Shown here: piece after piece, positions 33,940 to 43,590 of the stretch
Layout of the letters: every line of letters starts with the position of its first letter
Numbering within the stretch: position 1 is the first letter of the stretch
From: GCA-2746795 sp964643965
Lineage (GTDB): Bacteria; Chloroflexota; Anaerolineae; Promineifilales; Promineifilaceae
Length of the DNA: 45,883 nucleotides
Reading direction: 5' to 3'
NCBI GenBank assembly: GCA_964643965.1
Contig: CAZXVH010000029.1
Location: 1-45,883 of the forward strand
Program-made: the position numbers and the translations under genes
The notes under the pieces: generated by a model
Told to the model about the DNA's origin: nothing
The model's database searches: none
What the model saw: the letters and a program-made list of their open reading frames with translations, nothing else

Positions 33940-35505
33940 TTAACCTTCAGATACGGAATTCTGTTTCGCCAGCATTCCTAAAATTTGTAATAAACCAAAC
34001 ATGACGCCGATGTGGACATAGACGTTATTGACATAAAGTTTGTCTACCAGATGGTGGATCGTCAATGCGCCCCAGGCGCCCAAAAGCCCGAGGGCAATGC
34101 CCCGTTCCCAACCGGTTAGCCCGGAACGCACCCGGATTGTCTGCCAGAAAACGGCCGTCCACAATAGTCCATAAGCCCCAAGCCCGATGACGCCGATTTC
34201 GGCCAGCAGGTTGAGGTAATAATTGTGAGCATGACCCAGGGCGTCGGGCCAGTTGCTCAAGGCATAGTCGGCATAAACTGCGCCGTAATTGCCAAAACCC
34301 ACGCCCCACCAGATGTCGTCCTCCGCCATGCCAATGGCCGCCTGCCAATGGGCCAGGCGCTCCACCACCGCATAGTTTGTGTCGTTGATAGGGACGCCGC
34401 GCACATCGCCAAAACGCAAATCTTCCTGAAAGCTGACCAGGCGCTGGGCTACACTTCCCGGAACCAGCCCCGCCGACAGCGCCAGCCACAGCAGCAGTCC
34501 ACCGCCGGCCAGCAGGGCCACACCCCGCCACAATTTTCGCGGCCAAAACAAGAGGATAACGGCCGTTCCCGCTGCAAATCCCAACCATGCCCCCCGACTC
34601 CAGGAGAACAACAGCGCCACTGTCGTCAAAGCTGCTGCCAAAGCAACGGCCGCCAACAAAAGCAACGCCCTGCTGGTGGAGAGCGTTTGCCCTTCTACGC
34701 CATTCACCCCGGCAGCCTGTTTTGTCCGCCACCGCTGCCACAAAACCGTCAGCAAGCCCAACATTATGCCCAAAGCCAACATCGCCGACAGGTACATAAA
34801 ACCGCCAAAGGGATTAGGCTGCTCAAAGGAGCCATACGCCCGGTAAAAGCGGCCCAACACCAGAAAATGTTCCGGGCCATCCTGGCGCAGACCAAACTGC
34901 CACACGCCCCAGGCCGCCTGTACGCTGCCCGCCAGCAGCAGAATGCCTGACACCACCACTTGCGGAGTGGACCAAAACGGCCGTTCCCCTTCCCCGTCCC
35001 TTTCCTCAAACCACGCCGCCGCCAGATCGACCACGATGAGCATAACGGCCGTGATTTCCAGCCATTTCACCCATTCAATCAGGCCCAGCAAAACGGCCGG
35101 CGCTTGCAGCAGGGTAAGCGCCGTCACAAACAGAAATAGCAGTAAGGGCAACGTCAAAAAAGTGCGCCGTACCATCACCCGCTGGCGGCTCAACCCTCGC
35201 GCGAGCCAAACCGCAAACAAAAACAGCAGCAGCAGCTGACCGCTGTCCACTGGCGAGCCGCTCAACAGCGCCTTCTCTAAAGCGCCCAACGGCCCCAGCA
35301 GCAAAACCAACCCCAGGCCAAACAGAGGGTAGAGGAGAGAGAGGAAGAGAACGGCCGTTCCCCCCACCAACGCCACCCCCCACAGCAACGGCAGCCAGGC
35401 CAGCAGCAGCCCCAGGCCCACGGCCGCCAGCACAAAGACAGCGGGCTGCCATCCCGCCACCGCCCGCCATCTGCTAATCTTTTGCCGACCTTGAAATGCT
35501 GCCAT
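33940..35505 (-). CDS. O-antigen ligase / polymerase family membrane protein
   Basis: The protein has 521 residues and about 12 membrane helices. It contains RFYRAYGSFEQPNPFGGFMYL and, in a long external loop, RLAHWQAAIGMAEDDIWWGVGFGNYG and DALGHAHNYYLNLLAEIG. The H-N near the loop end (GHAHNYYLN) is the signature of the Wzy_C/WaaL family, which polymerises or ligates polysaccharide repeat units at the outer face. The start codon follows three GTGAACA heptamers (seen on the plus strand at 35510-35530) and has no Shine-Dalgarno. The gene contains five or so ACGGCCGT palindromes, one of the densest genes for them. Whether it is a polymerase or a ligase is undecided. Confidence 0.92.
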   Translation of the reverse strand: MAAFQGRQKISRWRAVAGWQPAVFVLAAVGLGLLLAWLPLLWGVALVGGTAVLFLSLLYPLFGLGLVLLLGPLGALEKALLSGSPVDSGQLLLLFLFAVWLARGLSRQRVMVRRTFLTLPLLLFLFVTALTLLQAPAVLLGLIEWVKWLEITAVMLIVVDLAAAWFEERDGEGERPFWSTPQVVVSGILLLAGSVQAAWGVWQFGLRQDGPEHFLVLGRFYRAYGSFEQPNPFGGFMYLSAMLALGIMLGLLTVLWQRWRTKQAAGVNGVEGQTLSTSRALLLLAAVALAAALTTVALLFSWSRGAWLGFAAGTAVILLFWPRKLWRGVALLAGGGLLLWLALSAGLVPGSVAQRLVSFQEDLRFGDVRGVPINDTNYAVVERLAHWQAAIGMAEDDIWWGVGFGNYGAVYADYALSNWPDALGHAHNYYLNLLAEIGVIGLGAYGLLWTAVFWQTIRVRSGLTGWERGIALGLLGAWGALTIHHLVDKLYVNNVYVHIGVMFGLLQILGMLAKQNSVSEG

Positions 35506-35509
35506 ATCA

Positions 35510-35592
35510 GTGAACAGTGAACAGTGAACAGTTATACCACTCGACTACTCGACTACTCGACTACCCGACTATCCGACTATCCGACTACCCAA
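35510..35592. repeat. tandem heptamer (GTGAACA x 3) and octamer (CGACTAYY x 6) repeats
   Basis: Three GTGAACA copies at 35510-35530 are followed by about six 8-nt units (CGACTACT, CGACTACC or CGACTATC) from 35542 to about 35590. The array fills the spacer between the UDP-glucuronate decarboxylase-like gene and the O-antigen ligase-like gene and ends at the former's stop codon. The heptamer matches the array at 26475. Confidence 0.95.
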
Positions 35593-36528
35593 CTATTTCC
35601 TGAAATACGCCACCGTCTCGCGTAAGCCAGTTTCCAAATCCACCTTTGGTTCCCAGTCAAGCACCCGCTGCGCCTTGCTGATGTCTGGACAGCGCACTTT
35701 GGGATCATCGGTAATGCGATCATCTTTGGGATTGGTAAACACAATGTCAGACGCGCTGTCCGCCACCTCAATCACCTTTTGGGCAAACTGCAAAATAGAC
35801 ATCTCCACCGGATTGCCAATATTCACCGGCAGTTCTTCGGCCGAAAACAGCAGCTTATAAACACCATCCACCAGGTCAGAGTAAAACTGGAAAGAGCGCG
35901 TCCGGCTGCCATCACCATACACCGTAATGGGCAAATTGTTGATCGCCTGATAAATAAAATTCGGCACCACCCGCCCATCATGCAGGCGCATCCGCGGACC
36001 ATAGGTATTGAAAATACGCACAATGCGCGTTTCCAGGCCATGATAACGTTGGTAAGCCAGAGTCATCGCTTCAGAAAAGCGTTTGGCCTCATCATACACG
36101 CCCCGCGGTCCAATAGGATTCACATTGCCCCAATACGTCTCCGACTGCGGGTTCACCAACGGATCGCCATACACCTCAGACGTAGAAGCCAGCAGATAGC
36201 GGGCATTTTTCACTTTCGCCAGGCCCAGCGTATTGTGTGTGCCCAGCGATCCTACCTTCAAGGTGGGGATGGGATGCTCCAGGTAATCATTGGGGCTGGC
36301 CGGTGAGGCAAAGTGCAGCACTGCATTGATTTCACCCGGCACATAAATATAGTTGCTCACATCATGTTTGATAAAGGAAAAACGTTCATGTCCAAACAGA
36401 TGGGCGATATTGTCCATATTGCCGGTGATCAAATTGTCCATGCCCACCACAGTATGGCCTTCTTGAATAAACTTGTCACTGAGGTGCGACCCCAAAAAAC
36501 CAGCCGCACCGGTAATTAATATACGCAT
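35593..36528 (-). CDS. UDP-glucuronate decarboxylase-like SDR (UDP-xylose synthase type)
   Basis: The protein has 311 residues. It has the NAD-binding GAAGFLGSH (7-15), LHFASPASP, the catalytic TSEVYGDP and YDEAKR (Tyr-x3-Lys at about 147-151), and FNTYGPRMRLHDGRVVPNF. These follow the pattern of UDP-xylose synthase and close relatives more than of dTDP-glucose dehydratase. It would make UDP-xylose (or a related sugar) for the surface polysaccharide. GGAGG lies 5 nt before the ATG. It is the first gene of the four-gene run with the ligase, GtrA and GT4 genes. Confidence 0.93.
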   Translation of the reverse strand: MRILITGAAGFLGSHLSDKFIQEGHTVVGMDNLITGNMDNIAHLFGHERFSFIKHDVSNYIYVPGEINAVLHFASPASPNDYLEHPIPTLKVGSLGTHNTLGLAKVKNARYLLASTSEVYGDPLVNPQSETYWGNVNPIGPRGVYDEAKRFSEAMTLAYQRYHGLETRIVRIFNTYGPRMRLHDGRVVPNFIYQAINNLPITVYGDGSRTRSFQFYSDLVDGVYKLLFSAEELPVNIGNPVEMSILQFAQKVIEVADSASDIVFTNPKDDRITDDPKVRCPDISKAQRVLDWEPKVDLETGLRETVAYFRK

Positions 36529-36712
36529 ATTGCCTCCAGGATTTTTGCGGCATAAGCGCCAAGCCTATGCCAAGATTGTATTTTAACGCAGCCTCGGTCA
36601 GGCGACGAACGGCGCAGGGCAGCCGTATATCAATCGGCAAACTCGCCTCTCCCAAAACCACAGGGTATACTTTGCTCAGTACGCACATTATTGCTTTATA
36701 AAGGAATCATCT

Positions 36713-37798
36713 ATGCCATCATCTACTCAGGGTCACAGTAAACCGGCTGCCGCTGACAACGAGTCTAACAACTTTACCCACGAAAAACGCAAAGCAGATC
36801 ATATCCGCATCAATTTAGAAGAAAACGTCTCCTTTAACCAACTCTCCACCGGCCTGGAGCGCTATTTCTTCATGCACGAAGCCTTGCCGGAGATCAACCT
36901 GGCGGACGTAGACATTACCACCACCCTGTTTGGCAAAGTTTTACAACGGCCGTTACTCATCTCATCCATGACCGGCGGCGCCCCTGAAGCCGCCGCCATC
37001 AACCGCATCCTGGCCGAGGCCGCCCAGGCCACCGGCATGGCGATGGGCTTAGGCTCTCAACGCGCCGCCATCGAAGACGAAACCTTAGCCGCTACCTACC
37101 ATGTGCGCGATGTGGCCCCGGATATACTGCTTTTCGCCAATCTGGGCGCGGTGCAGTTCAACTATGGCTATGGCCTGGCGCAGTGCCAACGCGCCGTAGA
37201 CATGATCCAAGCCGACGCCCTCATCTTGCACTTCAACGCCTTGCAAGAAGCGGTGCAGCCGGAAGGAGACGGCGACTTTTCCCATCTGTTGGCAAAAGTG
37301 GAGCAGATTTGCGCCCACCTGCCTGTGCCGGTTATCGCCAAAGAAGTCGGTTGGGGTTTCTCACAGAAAACAGCCAAAAGATTAATCGAAGCAGGCGTGG
37401 CCGCCATTGATGTGGCCGGGGCCGGTGGCACTTCCTGGAGCCAGGTCGAGATGTACCGCGCTCCCACCGCCCGTCATGCTCGTGTGGCTGGCGCGTTTAT
37501 AGATTGGGGTATCCCCACGGCCGTTTCCATCCAATATTGCCGTCAAGCATCCGCTACTCTACCCGTCATCGCCAGTGGCGGCATTAAAACGGGCATTGAT
37601 GTCGCCAAATGCATCGCCCTGGGCGCAAACCTGGTGGGCTTTGCCGGTGAATTTTTACGGGCGGCCGATAACGGCGGCGTAGAAGGCGTCATCGAACTGG
37701 CTGAAATCCTGACAGACGAATTGACAATCAGCATGTTCTGCACGGGCGCCGCCAATCTCGACGCCCTGAGGCAAACGCCGCTCCACACAAAATTTTAG
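36713..37798 (+). CDS. fni: type 2 isopentenyl-diphosphate isomerase (FMN-dependent)
   Basis: The enzyme interconverts IPP and DMAPP, the two C5 units of isoprenoid synthesis, using reduced FMN. It has 361 residues. RKADHIRINLEENV (about 25-38) and SSMTGGAPEA (about 84-93), then MGLGSQRAAIED, LHFNALQEAVQPEGD, KEVGWGFS and VAGAGGTSW, are family hallmarks. AAAGGA lies 7 nt before the ATG. It lies 30 nt upstream of a polyprenyl synthase gene in the same direction. The N-terminal 20 residues are polar and variable. Confidence 0.96.
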   Translation: MPSSTQGHSKPAAADNESNNFTHEKRKADHIRINLEENVSFNQLSTGLERYFFMHEALPEINLADVDITTTLFGKVLQRPLLISSMTGGAPEAAAINRILAEAAQATGMAMGLGSQRAAIEDETLAATYHVRDVAPDILLFANLGAVQFNYGYGLAQCQRAVDMIQADALILHFNALQEAVQPEGDGDFSHLLAKVEQICAHLPVPVIAKEVGWGFSQKTAKRLIEAGVAAIDVAGAGGTSWSQVEMYRAPTARHARVAGAFIDWGIPTAVSIQYCRQASATLPVIASGGIKTGIDVAKCIALGANLVGFAGEFLRAADNGGVEGVIELAEILTDELTISMFCTGAANLDALRQTPLHTKF

Positions 37799-37828
37799 AT
37801 CAGCAACACCAAGACGAGTAAAGAACCC

Positions 37829-38854
37829 ATGTCAAACGAATTAAAAACCCTCTCACAAGAAATGTTAGCGGCGCTCGACCAGGAAATGAAAACTGTTTTC
37901 CAGGTCACCAATAACCCACCCTCTCTTTTTTACGGCATGATGCACTACCACATGGGTTGGGTCGGCGCCGATATGCAGCCCATCACCATCTACGCCGGCA
38001 AACAGATACGGCCGCTCCTGTGCTTACTCACCTGCGCGGCAGCCGGCGGTGACTGGCGCAGCGCTTTACCCGCCGCCGCCGCCGTCGAAATTCTACACAA
38101 CTTCTCCCTCGTCCATGACGACATTGAAGACGCTTCCCCCACCCGGCGCGGCCGAGAGACGATGTGGCAGGTGTGGGGCATCGAGCAAGCCATCAACAGC
38201 GGCGACACCATGTTTGCCATCGCCCATCTGGCCCTGAACCGGCTCATTGAACAGGGTGTACCTGCTCCGGTTGTGGTAACAGCGCTGCGTCGTTTTGATG
38301 AGACCTGTGTGGGGTTGACACAAGGTCAACATGCCGATATGGATTTTGAAACACGAGATGATGTCTCCGTGGCTGAATATATGGAGATGATCACGGGGAA
38401 AACGGCCGTTCTCATTTCCCTCAGCGCGGAACTAGGCGCCCTGGTAGCTGGCGCTTCTACGACCACCGTACACCACTACGCGCAGTTTGGCCTCGATCTT
38501 GGTCTTGCCTTCCAGGTCATCGACGATATCCTCGGCATCTGGGGTGATGAAGCAGTCATCGGCAAATCCGCCTCTACCGATATCCTCACCAAAAAGAAAA
38601 CGCTGCCCGTTTTGTATGGGCTGGAGCAAAGCCAAGAGTTAAAAACTCTCTATGCCACTGCCCTGGCCGATGAATCATTTGTGGCTCAGGTTGTGCCGCA
38701 ATTAGGTGAACTCCAGGCTGATACCTACGCCCAAAATAAAGCTGCCGCCTATTCAGACAGCGCCCTGGCTCACCTACAAGCCGCTCAGCCCCAAGGCGCA
38801 GCCGGCCAGGCCCTCACCCAGCTCGCTGACATGCTGCTAAACCGAGATTTTTAA
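37829..38854 (+). CDS. polyprenyl diphosphate synthase (FPP/GGPP type)
   Basis: The enzyme adds IPP units to an allylic diphosphate, giving FPP, GGPP or longer chains. It has 341 residues. The first Asp-rich motif is VHDDIEDASPTRRGRET (about 92-108) and the second is FQVIDDILGIWGDE (about 225-238), where the fifth position is Gly as in many actinobacterial and chloroflexal members. GKQIRPLLC is the IPP-binding Lys/Arg region. The chain length cannot be fixed by eye. It follows the isomerase gene by 30 nt and ends at a bidirectional terminator. Confidence 0.95.
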   Translation: MSNELKTLSQEMLAALDQEMKTVFQVTNNPPSLFYGMMHYHMGWVGADMQPITIYAGKQIRPLLCLLTCAAAGGDWRSALPAAAAVEILHNFSLVHDDIEDASPTRRGRETMWQVWGIEQAINSGDTMFAIAHLALNRLIEQGVPAPVVVTALRRFDETCVGLTQGQHADMDFETRDDVSVAEYMEMITGKTAVLISLSAELGALVAGASTTTVHHYAQFGLDLGLAFQVIDDILGIWGDEAVIGKSASTDILTKKKTLPVLYGLEQSQELKTLYATALADESFVAQVVPQLGELQADTYAQNKAAAYSDSALAHLQAAQPQGAAGQALTQLADMLLNRDF

Positions 38855-38897
38855 AGACGCCGATCTTTAATCGACAACATTTTAATCATCCACATCA

Positions 38898-38931
38898 AAA
38901 AAGGCGCTCCACCTGAATGAAGCGCCTTTTT
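38898..38931. terminator. bidirectional terminator between the polyprenyl synthase and rpoC
   Basis: An 11-bp perfect stem (38898-38908 with 38921-38931), rich in GC at the base of the loop and A/T at the ends, has A-runs on one side and T-runs on the other. It can stop transcription from the plus-strand isoprenoid genes and from rpoC on the minus strand. Confidence 0.93.
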
Positions 38932-38971
38932 ATATTACCCAAAATCTTAATCGAGAACGGTTGTCAAGATT

Positions 38972-41900
38972 TTAATCGCCTTCCGACTCGACCTCTTCTT
39001 TCTCAAAGGAGACAGCCTGAATCTCCTCAACTTCCTCAAAATCATCGAAGTCCAGATCAGGAGTCATCGCCGACAAGCGCTGCGCTTGAGCCGCTTCCGC
39101 TGCCGCTGCGACCATCATCGCCGCTAAAATCTCTTCGTCGGTATCATCACCAATCAAGGTTCGACTCAAGTCAATGCTCGTTACATCGAGTTCAGGCGCT
39201 TTCTCAGTTCTAGCCAGTTCTCTAGCAGCCTGCTCTTGATGTAAATGGAAACCAGTGCCGGCCGGAATCAATTTACCAATGATCACGTTTTCTTTCAGGC
39301 CAAACAGTTTATCTTCCTTGCCGCCAATAGCTGCACCAGCCAATACCTTTATGGTGTGCTGGAAGGAACTGGCCGCCAGGAAGCTTTCTGTATTGAGCGC
39401 CGCTTTGGTAATACCCAACAAAACGGGGTCAGCTTGAGCCGGAATACCACCTTCCTCGACGATCTCGTCATTGCCTGCCTGGAACGCAGCAAATTCCACT
39501 AACTCGCCGGGCAGCATTTCCGTGTCACCGGAAGCTGTTATCACGACTTTGCTCAACATCTTGCGAATGACAACCTCAAAATGCTTGTCGTGAATGTTCT
39601 GCCCCTGAGGACGATACACCTTTTGCATTTCTCGCAGCAGGTATTGGGTCACGGCGTCTCGTCCCAACACATCTAAAATACGATGCGGATTCTTGGAACC
39701 TTCTGTCAACTGATCGCCAGCATTCACCTTCTGTCCATCTTGAATTAACATACGCATACCGGCAGGAATATCGTAATCCCGTTCGTCACGGCTTTCCCAG
39801 ACCACGGTCACTTCATCGCCATCACGCTGCACCCGGCCGCCATGACGCGCCGGTACAATCTCATCCTCTTTTTCTGCGATAATGCCGCCCGGTTCGATTT
39901 CATCCTGGTCACCAACCTTGATCTCCCATCCTTCCGGGATTTCATACACGTCATCAACCAGTTTGCTTTCTGTGATGAAAACATGGCGCACCCCGTCCAC
40001 AATACGAAGTTCAGCGACGCCGCCAATCTCCGTCATCACCGCTTCACCCTTGGGGCGCTGCCGGGCCTCGAACAACTCTTCGACACGGGGCAAACCCTGG
40101 GTGATGTCGCCGGCGGCCGAAGCGGTTCCACCGGTATGGAAGGTGCGTAAGGTCAACTGGGTCCCGGGTTCACCAATAGACTGCGCGGCCACAATGCCAA
40201 CGGCCGTTCCCGTTTCTACCAGTTTCCCACGAGCCAGGTCTAAGCCATAGCACTTTTGACAAACACCGCGCCGCAGTTCACACGTCATCGGTGAATAAAC
40301 ATACACTTCATCCATGCCGGTGGCGTCAACTGCGCGAGCCAGTTCATCCGTATACATCTCCCCTTCCTGGATCAATATTTCACCACTCTCCGGGTCCGTG
40401 ATCGGTTCACCGGCAACACGGCCATACAAGCGTTCAGCGACCGTCTGCTTGCCAAAATTATCGACACGCCGTACAAAAATACCTTTTCGCGTGCCACAAT
40501 CACCATCCATAATGATTATATCTTGGGCAATATCAACCAGGCGACGGGTCAGATAACCGGCATCCGCCGTGCGCAGCGCCGTATCGGCCAAACCCTTCCG
40601 CGCCCCATGCGTGGAAATAAAATATTCCAGCGTATTAAGACCCTGACGGAAATTCGACTGAATCGGCACCACAATAATCCGGCCACTGGGATCAGCCATC
40701 AAACCACGCATACCGGCCAACTGGGTAATGGGGCCAAAACCACCCTTGCCCGCGCCAGAAAGCGCCATGACCGCAATGGGGCTGCCGGGATCCATGGCCG
40801 CACGCACAGCCCGTTCGACTTGATCCTTGGCGTCATTCCACATCTCAACCGTGCGCTGATATTGTTCATCTTCTGTGAGCAGCCCACGCCGGTATTGACG
40901 GTCAATTTCATCAACCTTCTTCCGCGCCGTAGACAGGATCTCTTCACGTTCTTCAGGAATCGTTAAATCCGCGACGGCAATGGTCGTACCGGAAATAGTG
41001 GCAAATTTGAAGCCAATGTCCTTAATGGCGTCCACCATTTTAATAGTAGCTTCATCGCCTAACAGCCGGTAAACCCGATTGATAAGCGTATTGATACTGC
41101 CTTTGTCTAAAACACGGTTGACAAATCGATATTCAGGGGGCAGCGCCAGGTTAAAGAGGACGCGCCCCGGAGAAGTTTCAATCATGCGCGTCCGCGCTTT
41201 GCCATCGGCATAACGGTCATGGTTGTCCTTAAAGTAGGTATCCGCTTCCAACTTAATCTTGGCGTGAATATCCACCAGACCCAGTTCATATGCCCGCTCA
41301 ACTTCCTCAGCTGAGCTAAAGATGCGTCCTTCACCCTGTCGGCCGTCTTGCATCAAAGTGAGGTAATAGACGCCCAACACCATATCCTTGGAAGGACCGA
41401 CAATCGGTTCGCCATTGGCCGGTTTGAGCAAATTGCGCGTGGCCATCATCAGCTCTTTCGCTTCTTTAACGGCTCTTTCAGACAGAGGTACATGCACAGC
41501 CATCTGGTCGCCGTCAAAGTCCGCGTTAAAGGCGGCACACACCAAAGGATGCAGCTTAATCGCTTTGCCTTCCACCAGCATGGGCATAAACGCTTGAATG
41601 CCCAAACGGTGCAATGTCGGCGCCCGGTTCAACATGATGGGCCGGCCGACAATGACTTCTTCCAGAACTTGCCATACTTCCGGCGGCTGCCGCTCGATAA
41701 ATCGTTTGGCGCCCTTCACATTGCTGGCATGTCCATATTGGACCAGTTTGCTGATGACAAACGGCCGAAAAAGCTCTAAGGCCATGACTTTAGGCAGCCC
41801 ACATTGGCCTAATTTCAGTTTAGGACCAACCACAATCACAGAACGGCCGGAGTAATCGACGCGTTTACCCAACAGATTGCGACGGAAACGTCCCTTCTTG

Positions 41901-43393
41901 CCTTTAAGCATATCAGAGAGGGATTTCAATTCACGGCGGCCACGACGGCTCAACGCTTTACCGCGCTGGCTGTTGTCGATAAGACTATCTACCGCTTCTT
42001 GCAGCATACGTTTTTCATTACGTACAATTACGTCTGGCGCGCCCAGTTCAAGCAGCCGCTTGAGCCGGTTGTTCCGGTTGATCACACGCCGGTAAAGATC
42101 ATTCAGGTCAGAAGTGGCAAAACGGCCGCCATCCAACTGCACCATTGGGCGTAAATCAGGAGGAATAACGGGCAGTACCGTCAAAATCATCCATTCAGGC
42201 CGGTTGCCGCTCTGGCGCAGCGCCTCGACCACCTGTAAACGACGGGTGGCGCGTTTCGCCGCTTGCTTGGAACGGGAGGTGCGTACTTCTCGCCATAAAT
42301 CTTTCGACAACTGCTCCAGATCCATGCGGCGCAGAATTTCGTGCAGCGCTTCTGCTCCCATGTCTGCTTTAAAGACGTTGCCAAATTTACTTTTTAGTTC
42401 ACGATATTCTGTTTCATTCAGGAACTGCATCACAGCCAGCCCTTCCAGCAAATCCTGGTTTGACTGATACTGTTGACGTAAGCGAGTCATTCTAACGCCA
42501 ATGGCTTCCCGTTGTTCCAGGCCCACCGCATCCGCTTCTACGCGCAGTTCAGAAATTTCTTTCTGTATTTCCGCGACCTGGGTTTGATGATCTTCTTCAT
42601 ACTCTTGCTGCACCTGGTTCAGGCGTTCTGTGGTTATTTCTTGCACGAGTACGAGATGCTCCCGACCAATCACATCGCCTTTTTTTGCAATGAGCGTATC
42701 ACCCAATTCAAATTTTTCAGGTGCTTTAGCGTCCATCAAGTTTTCCAGACGCTGCTCCATCTTTTTAGCTTCACGAACCACTTCATCAGTGGCTTCCGCC
42801 AGGCGATCATCAAAGGAAGCATTAAATTCAGATAACTTTTCTTCAAGCCCGCCTACCTGATCTGTGGCCCCGGATGTGGCGTCCACCAGTTGTCCTTGAA
42901 ACTCTTGCTCCAGGCGCAACTCCGTTTCTTCCAGTTCTTCGTCCAGACGCTTTAGCGCCCGTTCACGAGCATCTTCATCCACGCTGGTGATGACATATTG
43001 CGCAAAATAGAGGACACGGTCCAGGTTGCGCCGAGAAACGTTAAGCAGCAAACCCATATAACTGGGGACACGACGGGTATACCAAACATGGGCTACAGGA
43101 GCCGCCAATTCAATGTGACCCAGCCGTTCACGCCGTACCGATGAGCGTGTAATTTCCACGCCACATTTATCACAGACAATACCCTTGTAGCGAATATTTT
43201 TATATTTGCCACAGTAGCACTGCCAATCGCGCGTCGGGCCAAAAATAGCCTCGCAGAACAAGCCATCCTTTTCTGGACGCAAACGACGATAATTGATTGT
43301 TTCTGGTTTTGTAACTTCTCCGTAAGACCAAGACCGGATCTGTTCAGGTGATGCTAAACTTATTCTAAGCGAGCGGAATTCTGTTGTCTCCAC
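38972..43393 (-). CDS. rpoC: DNA-directed RNA polymerase beta' subunit
   Basis: This is the largest core subunit and carries the catalytic Mg loop. From a GTG at 43393 it has 1,473 residues. A Shine-Dalgarno sequence (GGGAGGT, 43401-43406) lies inside the longer ORF from a TTG at 43408, so the GTG is the start. Landmarks are the zinc Cys set CYCGKY/CDKCGV (about 59-77), NADFDGDQM (about 622), the bridge and trigger helices, and a second Cys set near the middle (CGTRKGI to CQKCYG). About 185 residues at about 140-325 form a coiled-coil insertion absent from E. coli RpoC. The acidic tail ends EVESEGD. No rpoB is adjacent. Confidence 0.98.
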   Translation of the reverse strand: METTEFRSLRISLASPEQIRSWSYGEVTKPETINYRRLRPEKDGLFCEAIFGPTRDWQCYCGKYKNIRYKGIVCDKCGVEITRSSVRRERLGHIELAAPVAHVWYTRRVPSYMGLLLNVSRRNLDRVLYFAQYVITSVDEDARERALKRLDEELEETELRLEQEFQGQLVDATSGATDQVGGLEEKLSEFNASFDDRLAEATDEVVREAKKMEQRLENLMDAKAPEKFELGDTLIAKKGDVIGREHLVLVQEITTERLNQVQQEYEEDHQTQVAEIQKEISELRVEADAVGLEQREAIGVRMTRLRQQYQSNQDLLEGLAVMQFLNETEYRELKSKFGNVFKADMGAEALHEILRRMDLEQLSKDLWREVRTSRSKQAAKRATRRLQVVEALRQSGNRPEWMILTVLPVIPPDLRPMVQLDGGRFATSDLNDLYRRVINRNNRLKRLLELGAPDVIVRNEKRMLQEAVDSLIDNSQRGKALSRRGRRELKSLSDMLKGKKGRFRRNLLGKRVDYSGRSVIVVGPKLKLGQCGLPKVMALELFRPFVISKLVQYGHASNVKGAKRFIERQPPEVWQVLEEVIVGRPIMLNRAPTLHRLGIQAFMPMLVEGKAIKLHPLVCAAFNADFDGDQMAVHVPLSERAVKEAKELMMATRNLLKPANGEPIVGPSKDMVLGVYYLTLMQDGRQGEGRIFSSAEEVERAYELGLVDIHAKIKLEADTYFKDNHDRYADGKARTRMIETSPGRVLFNLALPPEYRFVNRVLDKGSINTLINRVYRLLGDEATIKMVDAIKDIGFKFATISGTTIAVADLTIPEEREEILSTARKKVDEIDRQYRRGLLTEDEQYQRTVEMWNDAKDQVERAVRAAMDPGSPIAVMALSGAGKGGFGPITQLAGMRGLMADPSGRIIVVPIQSNFRQGLNTLEYFISTHGARKGLADTALRTADAGYLTRRLVDIAQDIIIMDGDCGTRKGIFVRRVDNFGKQTVAERLYGRVAGEPITDPESGEILIQEGEMYTDELARAVDATGMDEVYVYSPMTCELRRGVCQKCYGLDLARGKLVETGTAVGIVAAQSIGEPGTQLTLRTFHTGGTASAAGDITQGLPRVEELFEARQRPKGEAVMTEIGGVAELRIVDGVRHVFITESKLVDDVYEIPEGWEIKVGDQDEIEPGGIIAEKEDEIVPARHGGRVQRDGDEVTVVWESRDERDYDIPAGMRMLIQDGQKVNAGDQLTEGSKNPHRILDVLGRDAVTQYLLREMQKVYRPQGQNIHDKHFEVVIRKMLSKVVITASGDTEMLPGELVEFAAFQAGNDEIVEEGGIPAQADPVLLGITKAALNTESFLAASSFQHTIKVLAGAAIGGKEDKLFGLKENVIIGKLIPAGTGFHLHQEQAARELARTEKAPELDVTSIDLSRTLIGDDTDEEILAAMMVAAAAEAAQAQRLSAMTPDLDFDDFEEVEEIQAVSFEKEEVESEGD

Positions 43394-43484
43394 CAGGTGA
43401 CCTCCCAAAATTTTTCAAGCTCCAATCCATTCATAAAGATGGATATTACTTGTCAATTGCCAAATGAGGGGATGTATGCAAACA

Positions 43485-43521
43485 CACAAAAGAGCGTATG
43501 GCCGTCCCACAGCCAACGCTC
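43485..43521 (-). terminator. hairpin in the rpoC leader, terminator-like
   Basis: On the minus strand GAGCGTTGGC pairs with GCCA-T-ACGCTC (one bulge) and is followed by TTTTGTGTG. It is about 90 nt upstream of the rpoC start and downstream of the promoter at 43563. It could end prfB messages or attenuate rpoC. Confidence 0.6.
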
Positions 43522-43562
43522 CTGTAAAAAATGTCTAAGTTATTCTAAAACATAACCGACTA

Positions 43563-43590
43563 ATTTTAGTTATAAATCGGGATATGTCAA
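43563..43590 (-). promoter_or_regulatory. rpoC promoter
   Basis: On the minus strand TTGACA (43585-43590), a 16-nt spacer and TAAAAT (43563-43568) form a good housekeeping promoter. Transcription from about 43556 gives a leader of about 160 nt before the GTG of rpoC. Confidence 0.72.

Noticed and set aside
34225..34950. Plus-strand ORF (241 aa) over the O-antigen ligase-like gene
   Set aside because: It is a shadow of a GC-rich membrane protein gene, with Gln/Arg/Pro-rich composition and no family features.
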